Shown in pieces: positions 34,601 to 43,154 of a stretch of DNA of 48,435 bases (the stretch's first letter is position 1; every line of letters begins with the position of its first letter). The position numbers were made by a program, and so were the translations under genes. Source of the stretch: Candidatus Mediterraneibacter faecavium (GTDB taxonomy: Bacteria; Bacillota; Clostridia; Lachnospirales; Lachnospiraceae); contig DWVY01000050.1 in assembly GCA_019119995.1 (NCBI GenBank), positions 1 through 48,435 of the forward strand. Reading direction: 5' to 3'. The notes under the pieces were generated by a model. It worked only from the letters and a program-made list of their open reading frames with translations. It was not told where the DNA came from and ran no database searches.

Positions 34601-35881
34601 ATGGTAAAAGCAGTAGTTGGTGCAAACTGGGGCGATGAAGGAAAGGGCAAGATAACAGATATGCTCGGAAAAGAGTCCGATATCATCGTACGTTTTCAGG
34701 GTGGTGCGAACGCAGGCCACACGATCGTAAACGATTATGGCAAATTTGCGCTGCATACACTGCCGTCCGGAGTATTTTACGGACATACGACGAGTATTAT
34801 CGGAAACGGGGTTGCGCTTGATGTTTCCAAGTTATTCAACGAGATCCAGTCCATCGTTGACCAGGGAGTCCCGATGCCGAAGATCCTTGTCTCAGACAGA
34901 GCACAGATGGTGATGTCCTATCACAAGAATTTTGATGCTTATGAGGAGGAACGTCTGGGAGGCAAGTCCTTTGGTTCTACAAAATCAGGGATCGCGCCGT
35001 TCTATTCAGACAAGTATTCCAAGATCGGCTTCCAAGTGAGCGAACTGTTCGATGATGATCTGCTCAAAGAGAAAGTCGTGCGCGTTGCGGAGCAGAAAAA
35101 CGTACTGCTCGAGCACCTTTACCATAAACCTCTGATCGATCCTGACGAATTATATAAAGAACTGATCAGTTATAAAGAGATGGTAGAGCCTTATGTATGC
35201 AATGTCTCTCTGTATCTCTACAATGCGATCAAAGAAGGCAAGAACATCCTGCTGGAAGGACAGCTTGGATCATTGAAAGACCCGGATCACGGGATCTATC
35301 CGATGGTCACATCGTCTTCCACGCTGGCTGCATACGGCGCGATCGGCGCAGGCATACCGCCTTATGAGATCAAACAGATCATCACAGTGTGCAAGGCATA
35401 CTCCAGCGCTGTCGGAGCGGGAGCATTTGTAAGCGAGATCTTCGGCGACGAGGCGGATGAGCTGAGAAACCGTGGCGGAGACGGCGGAGAGTTCGGAGCT
35501 ACGACGGGACGCCCGAGACGTGTGGGATGGTTTGACTGTGTAGCTTCCAAATACGGATGCAGGATGCAGGGTACGACAGACGTGGCATTTACAGTGCTTG
35601 ACGTGCTCGGCTACCTGGATGAGATCCCGGTCTGCGTAGGCTACGAGATCAACGGAGAGGTTACAACGGAATTCCCTGTTACACATCTTCTTGAAAAAGC
35701 AAAACCGGTATTTAAGAAACTTCCGGGCTGGAAGACGGATATCCGCGGGATCAGGAAGTATGAAGATCTTCCGGAGAACTGCCGCAATTACATCGAATTT
35801 GTTGAGAAAGAGATCGGCTATCCGATCACGATGATCAGCAATGGTCCGGGAAGAGAAGATATTATCTACCGCAATAAATAA
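34601..35881 (+). CDS. purA: Adenylosuccinate synthetase
   Basis: Commits IMP to AMP: IMP + aspartate + GTP to adenylosuccinate. 426 aa, the usual length. The GTP loop ANWGDEGKGK opens the protein and GGANAGHTI follows; the IMP/GTP site is around GATTGRPRRVGW. AGGAGG about 6 bases before the ATG. It is monocistronic, closed by the terminator at 35919. Confidence 0.97.
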   Translation: MVKAVVGANWGDEGKGKITDMLGKESDIIVRFQGGANAGHTIVNDYGKFALHTLPSGVFYGHTTSIIGNGVALDVSKLFNEIQSIVDQGVPMPKILVSDRAQMVMSYHKNFDAYEEERLGGKSFGSTKSGIAPFYSDKYSKIGFQVSELFDDDLLKEKVVRVAEQKNVLLEHLYHKPLIDPDELYKELISYKEMVEPYVCNVSLYLYNAIKEGKNILLEGQLGSLKDPDHGIYPMVTSSSTLAAYGAIGAGIPPYEIKQIITVCKAYSSAVGAGAFVSEIFGDEADELRNRGGDGGEFGATTGRPRRVGWFDCVASKYGCRMQGTTDVAFTVLDVLGYLDEIPVCVGYEINGEVTTEFPVTHLLEKAKPVFKKLPGWKTDIRGIRKYEDLPENCRNYIEFVEKEIGYPITMISNGPGREDIIYRNK

Positions 35882-35918
35882 TAAAATACGGGTTTATGAT
35901 CCGAGTAAGAGAAAGATA

Positions 35919-35972
35919 AAAACTGCCGTAGTACAATGGTGTATCAAGACCGGAGTGCTGCGGCAGTTTTTT
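35919..35972 (+). terminator. purA terminator
   Basis: AAAACTGCCG pairs with CGGCAGTTTT (35961-35970), followed by TT; the inner part pairs further (TAG with CTG). The arm itself supplies the T-run. Confidence 0.85.
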
Positions 35973-36035
35973 GTCATATATACAGGAACCGGTTCATATA
36001 ATATAAGGCTGAGATTAAAAAGAGGAGGTATTTTT

Positions 36036-36194
36036 ATGCGTCAGAACAGCGATGAAACGCCAGGGAATATGATATCGATGGAAGAATACCTGAAAAGAAG
36101 ACAAGCGGTGGCCCCGCCTGCCGCAAGAAGGCAGACGAAAGGGGCAGACGAACCGGAAACCGCCCTGAAACTGGCGGAACTTTTATATGTCTGA
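36036..36194 (+). CDS. 52-aa small protein
   Basis: A short open frame beginning MRQNSDETPGNMISMEEYLK, with AGGAGG at 36023-36028 seven bases before the ATG. The strong ribosome binding site supports translation. It is hydrophilic, basic in the middle (KRRQAVAPPAARRQTKG), without a membrane helix. Its last 12 bases overlap the 3' end of the convergent gene at 36183. Function unknown. Confidence 0.6.
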   Translation: MRQNSDETPGNMISMEEYLKRRQAVAPPAARRQTKGADEPETALKLAELLYV

Positions 36195-36413
36195 ACGGTC
36201 ATCTTTCGGATCATCATTGTGATCTCTTAAAAGGCGTGCGATCATTATAAATGCATATAAGAGGACCGGAACCAGTATCGTTGCCGCGACAGAAGCTTTG
36301 AACAGCCCCGGTGCGGCAGGAGAATCAATGAGGGCAAAAATAAGGGTGGCCGCATACATGCAGACGAGAAGGACTGCTCCGGCCAATGCAAGGATCTGTT
36401 TTATTCTTTTCAT
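36183..36413 (-). CDS. Two-helix small membrane protein, 76 aa
   Basis: Starts MKRIKQILALAGAVLLVCMY; two transmembrane helices (about 7-28 and 39-60) and a charged tail HNDDPKDDRSDI. AGGAG (complement of 36421-36425) lies 7 bases before the ATG at 36413. Not recognised. It overlaps the 52-aa gene tail to tail. Confidence 0.65.
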   Translation of the reverse strand: MKRIKQILALAGAVLLVCMYAATLIFALIDSPAAPGLFKASVAATILVPVLLYAFIMIARLLRDHNDDPKDDRSDI

Positions 36414-36466
36414 AGTCGTACTCCTGTATTTACTAATTGAACAGTTTATGCTGTTTCTGCTGAATA

Positions 36467-36500
36467 GTAACAGTTCAGCCCGCGCCATTCGGAAAACCGC
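36467..36500 (+). repeat. Partial copy of the 20224 element (left end)
   Basis: This 34-nt stretch starts GTAACAGTTCAGCCCG and matches 20225-20258 at 33 of 34 positions. The rest of the element is absent, so this is a truncated copy in the gap between two divergent genes. Confidence 0.85.
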
Positions 36501-36526
36501 TGAATATAGTATAACCAAAATAACGG

Positions 36527-36555
36527 TTTACGGCAAACAGAAATTGGTATATAAT
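36527..36555 (+). promoter_or_regulatory. Promoter of the SEC-C/ydcF pair
   Basis: -35 TTTACG (36527-36532), 17-base spacer, perfect -10 TATAAT (36550-36555). Confidence 0.7.
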
Positions 36556-36600
36556 AGTTGGCGATGGATTTTCAGATCACAGATAAAGGAGTAGTATACA

Positions 36601-37116
36601 ATGAGTGAGAAAAGTTTATTAGATCAGTGGCGTGGTATGGCATATGACCAGACGCTGTCAAAAGACCAGCTTGAGAAATTCTGGGCGAACTACTTTCTGA
36701 TCGAGAAAGAGATTTATGAAAAGCTGCTTGCTGATCCTGATACAGTTGTAAAAGGAACAGTAAAAGAACTGGCAGAAAAATACGGACAGAGCGTCATGAC
36801 CATGGTCGGTTTCCTCGACGGGATCAATGACAGCCTTGTTACTCCGAACCCGATCGAGACGATGACAGAGGATACAGAGGTAAGCCTGGCATTTGATAAA
36901 GAGAGACTGTATAAGAATATGGTAGATGCAAAGGCTGACTGGCTGTACGGGCTGCCCCAGTGGGAGGCGATCTTTGACGAAGAGACGAGAAAACGTCTCT
37001 ATAAAGAGCAGAAAGCATCCGGCACTATCCGCAAGCCGAAGAAGATCGGAAGGAACGATCCCTGTCCGTGCGGCAGCGGCAAGAAATATAAAAAATGCTG
37101 CGGAAGAAATGCATAA
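36601..37116 (+). CDS. SEC-C metal-binding domain protein
   Basis: A 171-aa soluble protein ending in a SEC-C zinc motif, [20 protein letters not shown], as at the C-terminus of SecA. The N-terminal helical part ([20 protein letters not shown]) is not recognised. AAGGAG lies 10 bases before the ATG. The ydcF-like gene begins directly after the stop, so the two are coupled. SEC-C proteins may contact SecB-like factors or ribosomes; function here unknown. Confidence 0.82.
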   Translation: MSEKSLLDQWRGMAYDQTLSKDQLEKFWANYFLIEKEIYEKLLADPDTVVKGTVKELAEKYGQSVMTMVGFLDGINDSLVTPNPIETMTEDTEVSLAFDKERLYKNMVDAKADWLYGLPQWEAIFDEETRKRLYKEQKASGTIRKPKKIGRNDPCPCGSGKKYKKCCGRNA

Positions 37117-37842
37117 ATGGAATATTATTTTCTGATCACAGGTGTTCTGTGCCTGTTGTACTATCTGATACTTGTATGGCACTCAAGGAAACTGAGATCG
37201 ACTTTTGCAGTCTTCTGGCTGTTTACGGGCGGCGCGCATCTTATCATCGGGTGTGCGCCGCTTCCTGCATACATGTATACATTCTTAGCAGCTATCTGCG
37301 GGGCAGGATGGATCTTCCTGATTCTGGTAGAGATCAGGATCTTTGCCGCTATGTTTTCCCGGCATGAAAGGAAACTAGACTGTATCATAGTCCTGGGAGC
37401 CCAGGTAAAAGGAAAGAAGATCACGGACTCACTGAAACGCCGGCTGGACAGGGCAGTCAAATATCTGAAGAAGTATCCGGATACACGGGTCATCGTCTCC
37501 GGCGGACAGGGACCGGGAGAGGAGATATCCGAAGCGGATGCAATGGCAGAGTATCTGAGCGCTTCCGGGATAAGCGGGGAAAGGATAGACCGGGAAGACC
37601 AGTCCACATCAACCAGGGAAAATCTCAGATACAGTAAAAAATATGCAGACCCTGAAAAAGAGAAGATCGGGATCGTGACAAACGGATTTCATATGTACCG
37701 GGCGCTTCTGATCGCAGGACAAGAAGGATACCGTAATACTTACAAGATACCTGCCAGTTCCAATCCTGTATTTCAGATCAATTATCTGATGCGGGAATTT
37801 TTTGCAGTTGTACATGCATGGCTGAAGATGATGACGAAATGA
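37117..37842 (+). CDS. YdcF/ElyC (DUF218) family membrane protein
   Basis: A 241-aa protein with about four N-terminal transmembrane segments (residues 1-85) and a DUF218 domain. Signature stretches are DCIIVLGAQVKGK, DTRVIVSGGQGPGEEISEA and IGIVTNGFHMYRA. Some family members act in envelope maintenance (ElyC, SanA). The ATG follows the SEC-C stop with no gap, so translation is probably by reinitiation. Confidence 0.85.
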   Translation: MEYYFLITGVLCLLYYLILVWHSRKLRSTFAVFWLFTGGAHLIIGCAPLPAYMYTFLAAICGAGWIFLILVEIRIFAAMFSRHERKLDCIIVLGAQVKGKKITDSLKRRLDRAVKYLKKYPDTRVIVSGGQGPGEEISEADAMAEYLSASGISGERIDREDQSTSTRENLRYSKKYADPEKEKIGIVTNGFHMYRALLIAGQEGYRNTYKIPASSNPVFQINYLMREFFAVVHAWLKMMTK

Positions 37843-37929
37843 GAAAAGAAAATATAGAGATACCTGTGGTATAGTTTTTGAGAAAACGGGCATAATGATC
37901 CTGAATCTGAAGAAAGAGGAGGTATCATC

Positions 37930-38259
37930 ATGCCGGAATTAAAATGTACCGTACAGACATGCGTACACAATCAGCAGTATCTCTGTGACCTTGACAAGAT
38001 CCAGGTAGGCGGAGAGAATGCAAAGAATCCGCAGGAGACATGCTGCGACAGCTTTCAGGAGAGAAAAGAAGGAAGTTATTCTAATTCTATGAATTCCATG
38101 AAAGAAGCGTCTGACCGCTCCGCTATCGACTGCAAGGCGACAAACTGTATGTATAACGAGCAGTGCAAATGTCATGCAGGCAAGATCAGCGTGGAGGGCG
38201 GAAGTGCAAGAACAGCAGACGGTACGGAATGCGCTACATTCCAGTGCCACTGCGGCTGA
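37930..38259 (+). CDS. DUF1540 protein, two cysteine-rich repeats
   Basis: A 109-aa protein made of two DUF1540 units: ELKCTVQTCVHNQQYLCDLD near the N-terminus and IDCKATNCMYNEQCKCHAG in the second half, each with conserved cysteines followed by a GG segment and a further Cys pair. These probably bind metal. A Ser/Asn/Met-rich linker joins the halves. AGGAGG at 37916-37921 is 8 bases before the ATG. Function unknown. Confidence 0.85.
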   Translation: MPELKCTVQTCVHNQQYLCDLDKIQVGGENAKNPQETCCDSFQERKEGSYSNSMNSMKEASDRSAIDCKATNCMYNEQCKCHAGKISVEGGSARTADGTECATFQCHCG

Positions 38260-38285
38260 TCTTAAAATCCTATACGGAGTCAGAT

Positions 38286-38321
38286 AAAGTACCGGGCGGA
38301 AGGGAGGCCCGGTACTTTTTT
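38286..38321 (+). terminator. Terminator after the DUF1540 gene
   Basis: AAAGTACCGGGC pairs with GCCCGGTACTTTTTT around a 9-nt loop, with a T-run. Confidence 0.93.
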
Positions 38322-38325
38322 GCGG

Positions 38326-38355
38326 TTGACTGCCACAGGAAGTAGGCGTTATAAT
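38326..38355 (+). promoter_or_regulatory. metA promoter
   Basis: -35 TTGACT (38326-38331), 18-base spacer, perfect -10 TATAAT (38350-38355). A leader hairpin TCCGGCG/CGCCGGA follows near 38369-38389. No SAM riboswitch is visible. Confidence 0.75.
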
Positions 38356-38419
38356 TTTACTATCGCACTCCGGCGGACGATACGCCGGAAATACATAATG
38401 ACAGAAGAGGAGAGTTATT

Positions 38420-39346
38420 ATGCCGATTCGGGTACAAAATGACCTTCCGGTAAAAGAGATACTGGAACAGGAAAATATATTCGTAATGGATGAGTACAGG
38501 GCGGCTCATCAGGACATCCGCCCCTTGAGCATCGGGCTTCTGAACCTGATGCCGCTTAAGGAGGATACGGAGCTTCAGATCCTGCGCTCCCTGTCCAATA
38601 CGCCGATCCAGGTGGACGTTACCTTTGTACGCATGACAAGCCATGTGTCCAAGAATACCTCCACAAGCCATATCTATAAATTTTATGAGCCTTTTGAGAG
38701 TATCTGTGATAAAAAGTTCGATGGATTCATCATCACAGGGGCTCCGGTGGAGCAGATGCCGTTTGAGGAAGTGGACTACTGGGAAGAATTGAAAACGATC
38801 ATGGAGTGGACGAAAACGAACGTGACATCGACCCTTCACCTGTGCTGGGGAGCCCAGGCAGGCATCTATTATCACTATGGGATCGATAAGGCGGATCTGC
38901 CGAAGAAACTGTCCGGCGTATACCGCCACCGCGTAAGAAACCGCAAGATCCCGCTGGTGAGAGGATTCGATGATATCTTTATGGCGCCCCATTCCAGACA
39001 TACGGAAGTGCCTCAGGATAAGCTGGAAGCAGACGAGCGGATCACGATCCTGGCGGACTCCAGACAGGCAGGCGTGTTCCTGTGCATGGCGCAGGAGGGC
39101 AGGCAGATCTTCGTGATGGGACATCCGGAATATGACCGGATGACTCTGGATTCAGAGTATAAGAGAGATATGGGAAGAGGATTAAACCCGCAGATCCCGG
39201 AGAATTATTACCCCGACGATGATCCGGACAACAAGCCGGTCCTCACCTGGAGATCGCACGCAAACAACCTGTATACGAACTGGGTGAACTACTACGTATA
39301 TCAGGCGACGCCGTATGATCTGTACGGGACGCCGTCACAGAACTAA
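38420..39346 (+). CDS. metA: Homoserine O-acetyltransferase (MetA type)
   Basis: First step of methionine synthesis from homoserine. 308 aa. The catalytic Cys is in LHLCWGAQAG and the His/Glu pair is in MGHPEYDRMTL. Counting from the ATG, residue 111 is Glu (ITGAPVEQMP); in characterised homologues Glu at this site gives acetyl-CoA use, Gly succinyl-CoA, so this is read as an acetyltransferase. An aminotransferase gene follows 14 bases downstream. Confidence 0.93.
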   Translation: MPIRVQNDLPVKEILEQENIFVMDEYRAAHQDIRPLSIGLLNLMPLKEDTELQILRSLSNTPIQVDVTFVRMTSHVSKNTSTSHIYKFYEPFESICDKKFDGFIITGAPVEQMPFEEVDYWEELKTIMEWTKTNVTSTLHLCWGAQAGIYYHYGIDKADLPKKLSGVYRHRVRNRKIPLVRGFDDIFMAPHSRHTEVPQDKLEADERITILADSRQAGVFLCMAQEGRQIFVMGHPEYDRMTLDSEYKRDMGRGLNPQIPENYYPDDDPDNKPVLTWRSHANNLYTNWVNYYVYQATPYDLYGTPSQN

Positions 39347-39360
39347 GGGAGGAAACTTAA

Positions 39361-40536
39361 GTGGACAACAGTCATTTTTCAACTTTGATCAATAATTTTC
39401 AACAGGGCATCTTCGGCGCTCTCAATGAGAAAAAAGAAGAACTCTTGAAAGAAGGACGCAAAGTCTATAACCTGTCCGTAGGCACACCGGACTTTAAGCC
39501 TGCGCCCCATGTGATGAAAGCGATGCAGGAGGCGTGCGCAAAGCCGGAGGATTATAAATATTCGCTTGCAGATCTGCCGGAGCTTTTAGAGGCGGTACAG
39601 TACCGCTATAAAAAGCGTTTCGGAGTGGAGATCAGTACAGATGAGGTAATGTCGGTCTATGGCTCTCAGGAAGCGATGGCGCACATCGGGATGATCTTCT
39701 GTGACCCGGGCGACGTGATCCTTGTGCCGGATCCGGGGTATCCGATGTTCGAGATGAGCGGGATCATGGCAAAAGCGGATGTACAGTATTACACGATCGA
39801 GGAGAAGAACGGATATCTGCCGGATCTTAACAGCATTCCGGAGGAAACGCTGAAAAAGACAAAGTATATGATCGTTTCATATCCACTGAATCCGGTCTGC
39901 GTGTGCGCTCCGGATGATTTTTATGAAAAACTGATCGCGTTTGCAAAGAAAAATGATATTGTCATCCTGCATGACAATGCTTATTCGGATATTACATATA
40001 CAGAGAAGCCCGGCAAGTCATTTCTTGCGTATGAAGGCGCGAAAGATGTGGGAGTAGAATTCTATTCTCTTTCCAAGTCTTATAACCTGACCGGAGCCAG
40101 AATATCTTTCGTAGTCGGAAACAAAGATATTATCAGCAAGTTCCGTCTGCTGCGGTCACAGATCGATTACGGCATCTTCTATCCGGTACAGTATGCGGCA
40201 ATCGCGGCACTCACGGGGCCGGATGATTTTATCGAAGAGCAGCGTCAGGAATACGGCAGACGAAACCGTGCGCTCTGCGGCGGCTTACGGCGGATCGGCT
40301 GGAATGTTCCGGACAGTCAGGGAACCATGTTCGTGTGGGCAAAGATCCCGGAAGGGTATGATTCCTCCGCAGATTTCTGCATGAAGCTGATGGAGAAGAC
40401 CGGTGTGATCGTAACGCCGGGAAGCGCGTTCGGCTCCGGCGGAGAGGGATATGTCAGAATGGCTCTGGTCGTGGATGAGGACATGATCGAGGAGATCCTG
40501 CATGTGCTGGATGAGTCGGGGATCTTCCGTTCCTGA
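39361..40536 (+). CDS. Class I PLP-dependent aminotransferase, DapL-like
   Basis: A 391-aa fold-type I aminotransferase. The PLP lysine is in FYSLSKSYNLTGARISF, and the cofactor Asp region is VILHDNAYSDI. Where most relatives have YPNNPTGA, this has YPLNPVCVC. Overall it resembles LL-diaminopimelate aminotransferases and related enzymes; its substrate is not certain. The start is GTG 39361, with GGGAGG at 39347-39352 8 bases upstream. Being right after metA, it may be cotranscribed and act on an aspartate-family amino acid; that is inference. Confidence 0.82.
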   Translation: MDNSHFSTLINNFQQGIFGALNEKKEELLKEGRKVYNLSVGTPDFKPAPHVMKAMQEACAKPEDYKYSLADLPELLEAVQYRYKKRFGVEISTDEVMSVYGSQEAMAHIGMIFCDPGDVILVPDPGYPMFEMSGIMAKADVQYYTIEEKNGYLPDLNSIPEETLKKTKYMIVSYPLNPVCVCAPDDFYEKLIAFAKKNDIVILHDNAYSDITYTEKPGKSFLAYEGAKDVGVEFYSLSKSYNLTGARISFVVGNKDIISKFRLLRSQIDYGIFYPVQYAAIAALTGPDDFIEEQRQEYGRRNRALCGGLRRIGWNVPDSQGTMFVWAKIPEGYDSSADFCMKLMEKTGVIVTPGSAFGSGGEGYVRMALVVDEDMIEEILHVLDESGIFRS

Positions 40537-40641
40537 AAGCAGTGAGGAGCGGCAGGGGCGGCAGGAAAGACGATCCGGTTACAGAGAGCCGCTCATTTCA
40601 AAAAAGTGATATCTTATTGGAAAAAGAGGAAAGAGGAACAA

Positions 40642-41679
40642 ATGATGGAATATCAGGAAGTCATAAAGAATGCAAGAAGCTGCATCGGACCGTACTGTAA
40701 AGCCTGTCCGGTCTGCAACGGGGCGGCGTGCAGAAATACAATGCCGGGACCGGGCGCCAAGGGGATCGGAGATCTGGCTATGCGAAACTACCAGAAATGG
40801 CAGGAGATCCGCATCAATATGGATACGATCTGCGAGCAGAAACCGCTGGATACAGAGACAGAACTGTTCGGAAAGAAATTTGCCTATCCGTTCTTCGCAG
40901 GTCCGGTCGGCGCGGTGAAACTGCATTATGGAGATAAATACACGGATCAGGAATACAATGAGATCCTGTTAAAAGGCTGTGCGGAGAATAAGATCGCGGC
41001 ATTTACCGGGGATGGAACAGACTATAACGTGATGATCGAGGCGACAGATGCGATCGGAAAACTGAACGGACAGGGGATTCCGACCGTGAAACCGTGGGAT
41101 CTGGAGACGATACGGGAGAAGATGGAGCTGGTCAGGAAGTCCGGCGCATTTGCCGTTGCAATGGATATCGACGCCGCAGGGCTTCCGTTCCTGCAGAATC
41201 TGAATCCTCCTGCCGGCAGCAAGTCGGTAGAAGAGCTGAAAGAGATCGTTAAGATGGCAGAGATCCCGTTTATCCTGAAAGGCGTCATGACGCCGAAAGG
41301 AGCGTTGAAAGCAGCTGAGGCAGGAGTACAGGGGATCGTTGTCTCAAACCATGGCGGCAGAGTGCTGGATCAGTGCCCGTCTACAGCGGAGGTCCTTTTG
41401 TCAATTGTAAAAGCGATAAGAGGATCCGGAAGCCAGATGAAGATATTTGCAGACGGCGGAATCCGTACGGGTGTGGATGTGTTCAAGGCTCTCGCCCTCG
41501 GAGCAGATGCCGTACTGATCGCACGTCCATTTGTAACAGCGGTCTACGGCGGGCAGGAGGAAGGCATTGCGGCGTATGTCAATAAGATCGGCGCAGAGCT
41601 GAAAGATACCATGCGGATGTGCGGCGCGTTTTCGCTTGGTGAGATCAGCAGCGATATGATCTGGGATCCGCGCAGATAA
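40642..41679 (+). CDS. FMN-dependent alpha-hydroxy-acid oxidase family protein
   Basis: A 345-aa TIM-barrel flavoprotein of the lactate oxidase/glycolate oxidase/lactate dehydrogenase family. The active-site signature VSNHGGRVLDQCPST and the FMN-phosphate region DGGIRTGVDVFKALALGAD are intact. The N-terminus has a cysteine-rich stretch, CIGPYCKACPVCNGAACRN, unusual in classical family members and suggestive of a metal or Fe-S site. Start: ATG 40642 or 40645, with AAGAGG at 40631-40636; a GTG at 40606 has no good site. Substrate and electron acceptor unknown. Confidence 0.85.
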   Translation: MMEYQEVIKNARSCIGPYCKACPVCNGAACRNTMPGPGAKGIGDLAMRNYQKWQEIRINMDTICEQKPLDTETELFGKKFAYPFFAGPVGAVKLHYGDKYTDQEYNEILLKGCAENKIAAFTGDGTDYNVMIEATDAIGKLNGQGIPTVKPWDLETIREKMELVRKSGAFAVAMDIDAAGLPFLQNLNPPAGSKSVEELKEIVKMAEIPFILKGVMTPKGALKAAEAGVQGIVVSNHGGRVLDQCPSTAEVLLSIVKAIRGSGSQMKIFADGGIRTGVDVFKALALGADAVLIARPFVTAVYGGQEEGIAAYVNKIGAELKDTMRMCGAFSLGEISSDMIWDPRR

Positions 41680-41766
41680 ACGTTGCAGGCGGACAGTCCG
41701 CGGTCCAATATGGGCAGGCATATAGGTGCAAGTGTATAAAAGTCTTATTATACGAGGAGAAGTTTC

Positions 41767-42279
41767 ATGAAGAGAGTAGCAAGATTTGAAAAGGTGAGTT
41801 TTGAGCAGTTTCTGGAAGGCTGGGGAGACACTCTGGGGATCGCGGACAGGAGCAAAATACAGGAAATCTATGACGGGATCCGGCTGCCCAGGCGTGCCAC
41901 CGCAGGGAGCGCAGGATATGACTTCTTCGCTCCGGCGGATATCACGCTGGCGCCGGGGGAGACGATCAAGATCCCTACAGGCGTCCGTGTCTGGATGGAG
42001 CCGGAGTGGGTGCTCAAATGTTATCCCCGCAGCGGGCTCGGCTTCAAATACAGGCTGCAGCTTAACAACACAGTAGGGATCATCGACAGTGATTATTATT
42101 ATTCTGATAATGAGGGACATATTTTCGCTAAGATCACCAACGACAGTAATGAGGAAAAAACAGTTGAACTAAAAGCCGGAGAGGGCTTTATGCAGGGGAT
42201 CTTTGTGGAATACGGGATCACGCTCGACGACGACGCCACGGAGATCAGGAACGGCGGCTTTGGAAGCACGACAAAATAA
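41767..42279 (+). CDS. dUTP diphosphatase (trimeric dUTPase fold)
   Basis: A 170-aa dUTPase-like enzyme that would hydrolyse dUTP to dUMP. The five family motifs are visible: AGSAGYDFFAP, PRSGLGFKYRL, GIIDSDYYY, GEGFMQGIF and NGGFGSTTK. The variant third motif (IDSDYYY rather than IDxDYxG) and the extra N-terminal 40 residues are typical of a clostridial subgroup. GAGGAG about 7 bases before the ATG. Confidence 0.9.
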   Translation: MKRVARFEKVSFEQFLEGWGDTLGIADRSKIQEIYDGIRLPRRATAGSAGYDFFAPADITLAPGETIKIPTGVRVWMEPEWVLKCYPRSGLGFKYRLQLNNTVGIIDSDYYYSDNEGHIFAKITNDSNEEKTVELKAGEGFMQGIFVEYGITLDDDATEIRNGGFGSTTK

Positions 42280-42386
42280 CGCGGCTTACAAAAATGTCAT
42301 AATTTTAAGAAAATCGTAAGAAGATATAATGGAAGAACACAGAACTGTCCGATATACTCAGAGTATGAAAGGAGTATTCATACACT

Positions 42387-43055
42387 ATGAAATGGATAAA
42401 ACGTCTGTGTTCTTTCCTTTTTCTGACCATTGTCATACTGATCGGTGTGCTCTGTGTGAAAGGATACATGGATTACAGGGAAGCACTGAATGAAAAAAGC
42501 GTGGAAGAGATGGCGGCGGAAATCGAGTCGATCGACAATTATACGACGATCGACGAACTGCCGCAGACTTATATCGATGCCGTCCTGGCTGTGGAGGACA
42601 AACGTTTCTATTCCCATCCGGGATTTGACCCCATCGCCACATGCAGGGCTCTGGTCAATGATATCAGGGCAGGTTCGTATGTGGAGGGAGGCAGTACCAT
42701 TACCCAGCAGCTTGCAAAGAACCAATATTTCACGCAGGATAAAAAGATCATACGCAAGGTTGCAGAACTGTTCATGGCATTTAAGATCGAGTCCGTACTT
42801 GATAAAGATACGATTTTTGAATTGTATGTAAATTCTATTTTCTTCGGAAACGGATATTACTGTGTCGCAGATGCATCCTGGGGATATTTCGGAAAACCGC
42901 CTTCGGAAATGGATTTTGACGAGTGTACCCTTCTGGCAGGGATACCGAATGCCCCGACGAATTACAATCCGGTCGCAAACCCGGAACTGGCAAGAGAGCG
43001 CCAGGCTCAGGTGATAGAGAAAATGAAAAAAGCCGGATATCTTGATGAAGAATAG
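42387..43055 (+). CDS. Monofunctional peptidoglycan glycosyltransferase (GT51)
   Basis: A 222-aa membrane-anchored transglycosylase that polymerises lipid II into glycan strands. One N-terminal transmembrane helix (about 8-26), then the GT51 domain: catalytic Glu in AVLAVEDKRFYSHPGFD, second motif EGGSTITQQLAKNQYF, and ELYVNSIFFGNGYY. There is no penicillin-binding transpeptidase domain. AAAGGAG at 42368-42374 lies 12 bases before the ATG. A good -10 (TATAAT, 42325-42330) lies upstream without a clear -35. Confidence 0.92.
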   Translation: MKWIKRLCSFLFLTIVILIGVLCVKGYMDYREALNEKSVEEMAAEIESIDNYTTIDELPQTYIDAVLAVEDKRFYSHPGFDPIATCRALVNDIRAGSYVEGGSTITQQLAKNQYFTQDKKIIRKVAELFMAFKIESVLDKDTIFELYVNSIFFGNGYYCVADASWGYFGKPPSEMDFDECTLLAGIPNAPTNYNPVANPELARERQAQVIEKMKKAGYLDEE

Positions 43056-43154
43056 GAACATTTCCGCATATTTTGGACTTATCAGGGCAAGATAACCATA
43101 GATTTCGCTGCTGCCGGGCTAAAAAGCGCGGCGGGCTGAAAGGGGACGACATCT

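Noticed and set aside
38356..38419. SAM riboswitch ahead of metA
   Set aside because: Only a small TCCGGCG hairpin is present; the leader is too short for a SAM aptamer.
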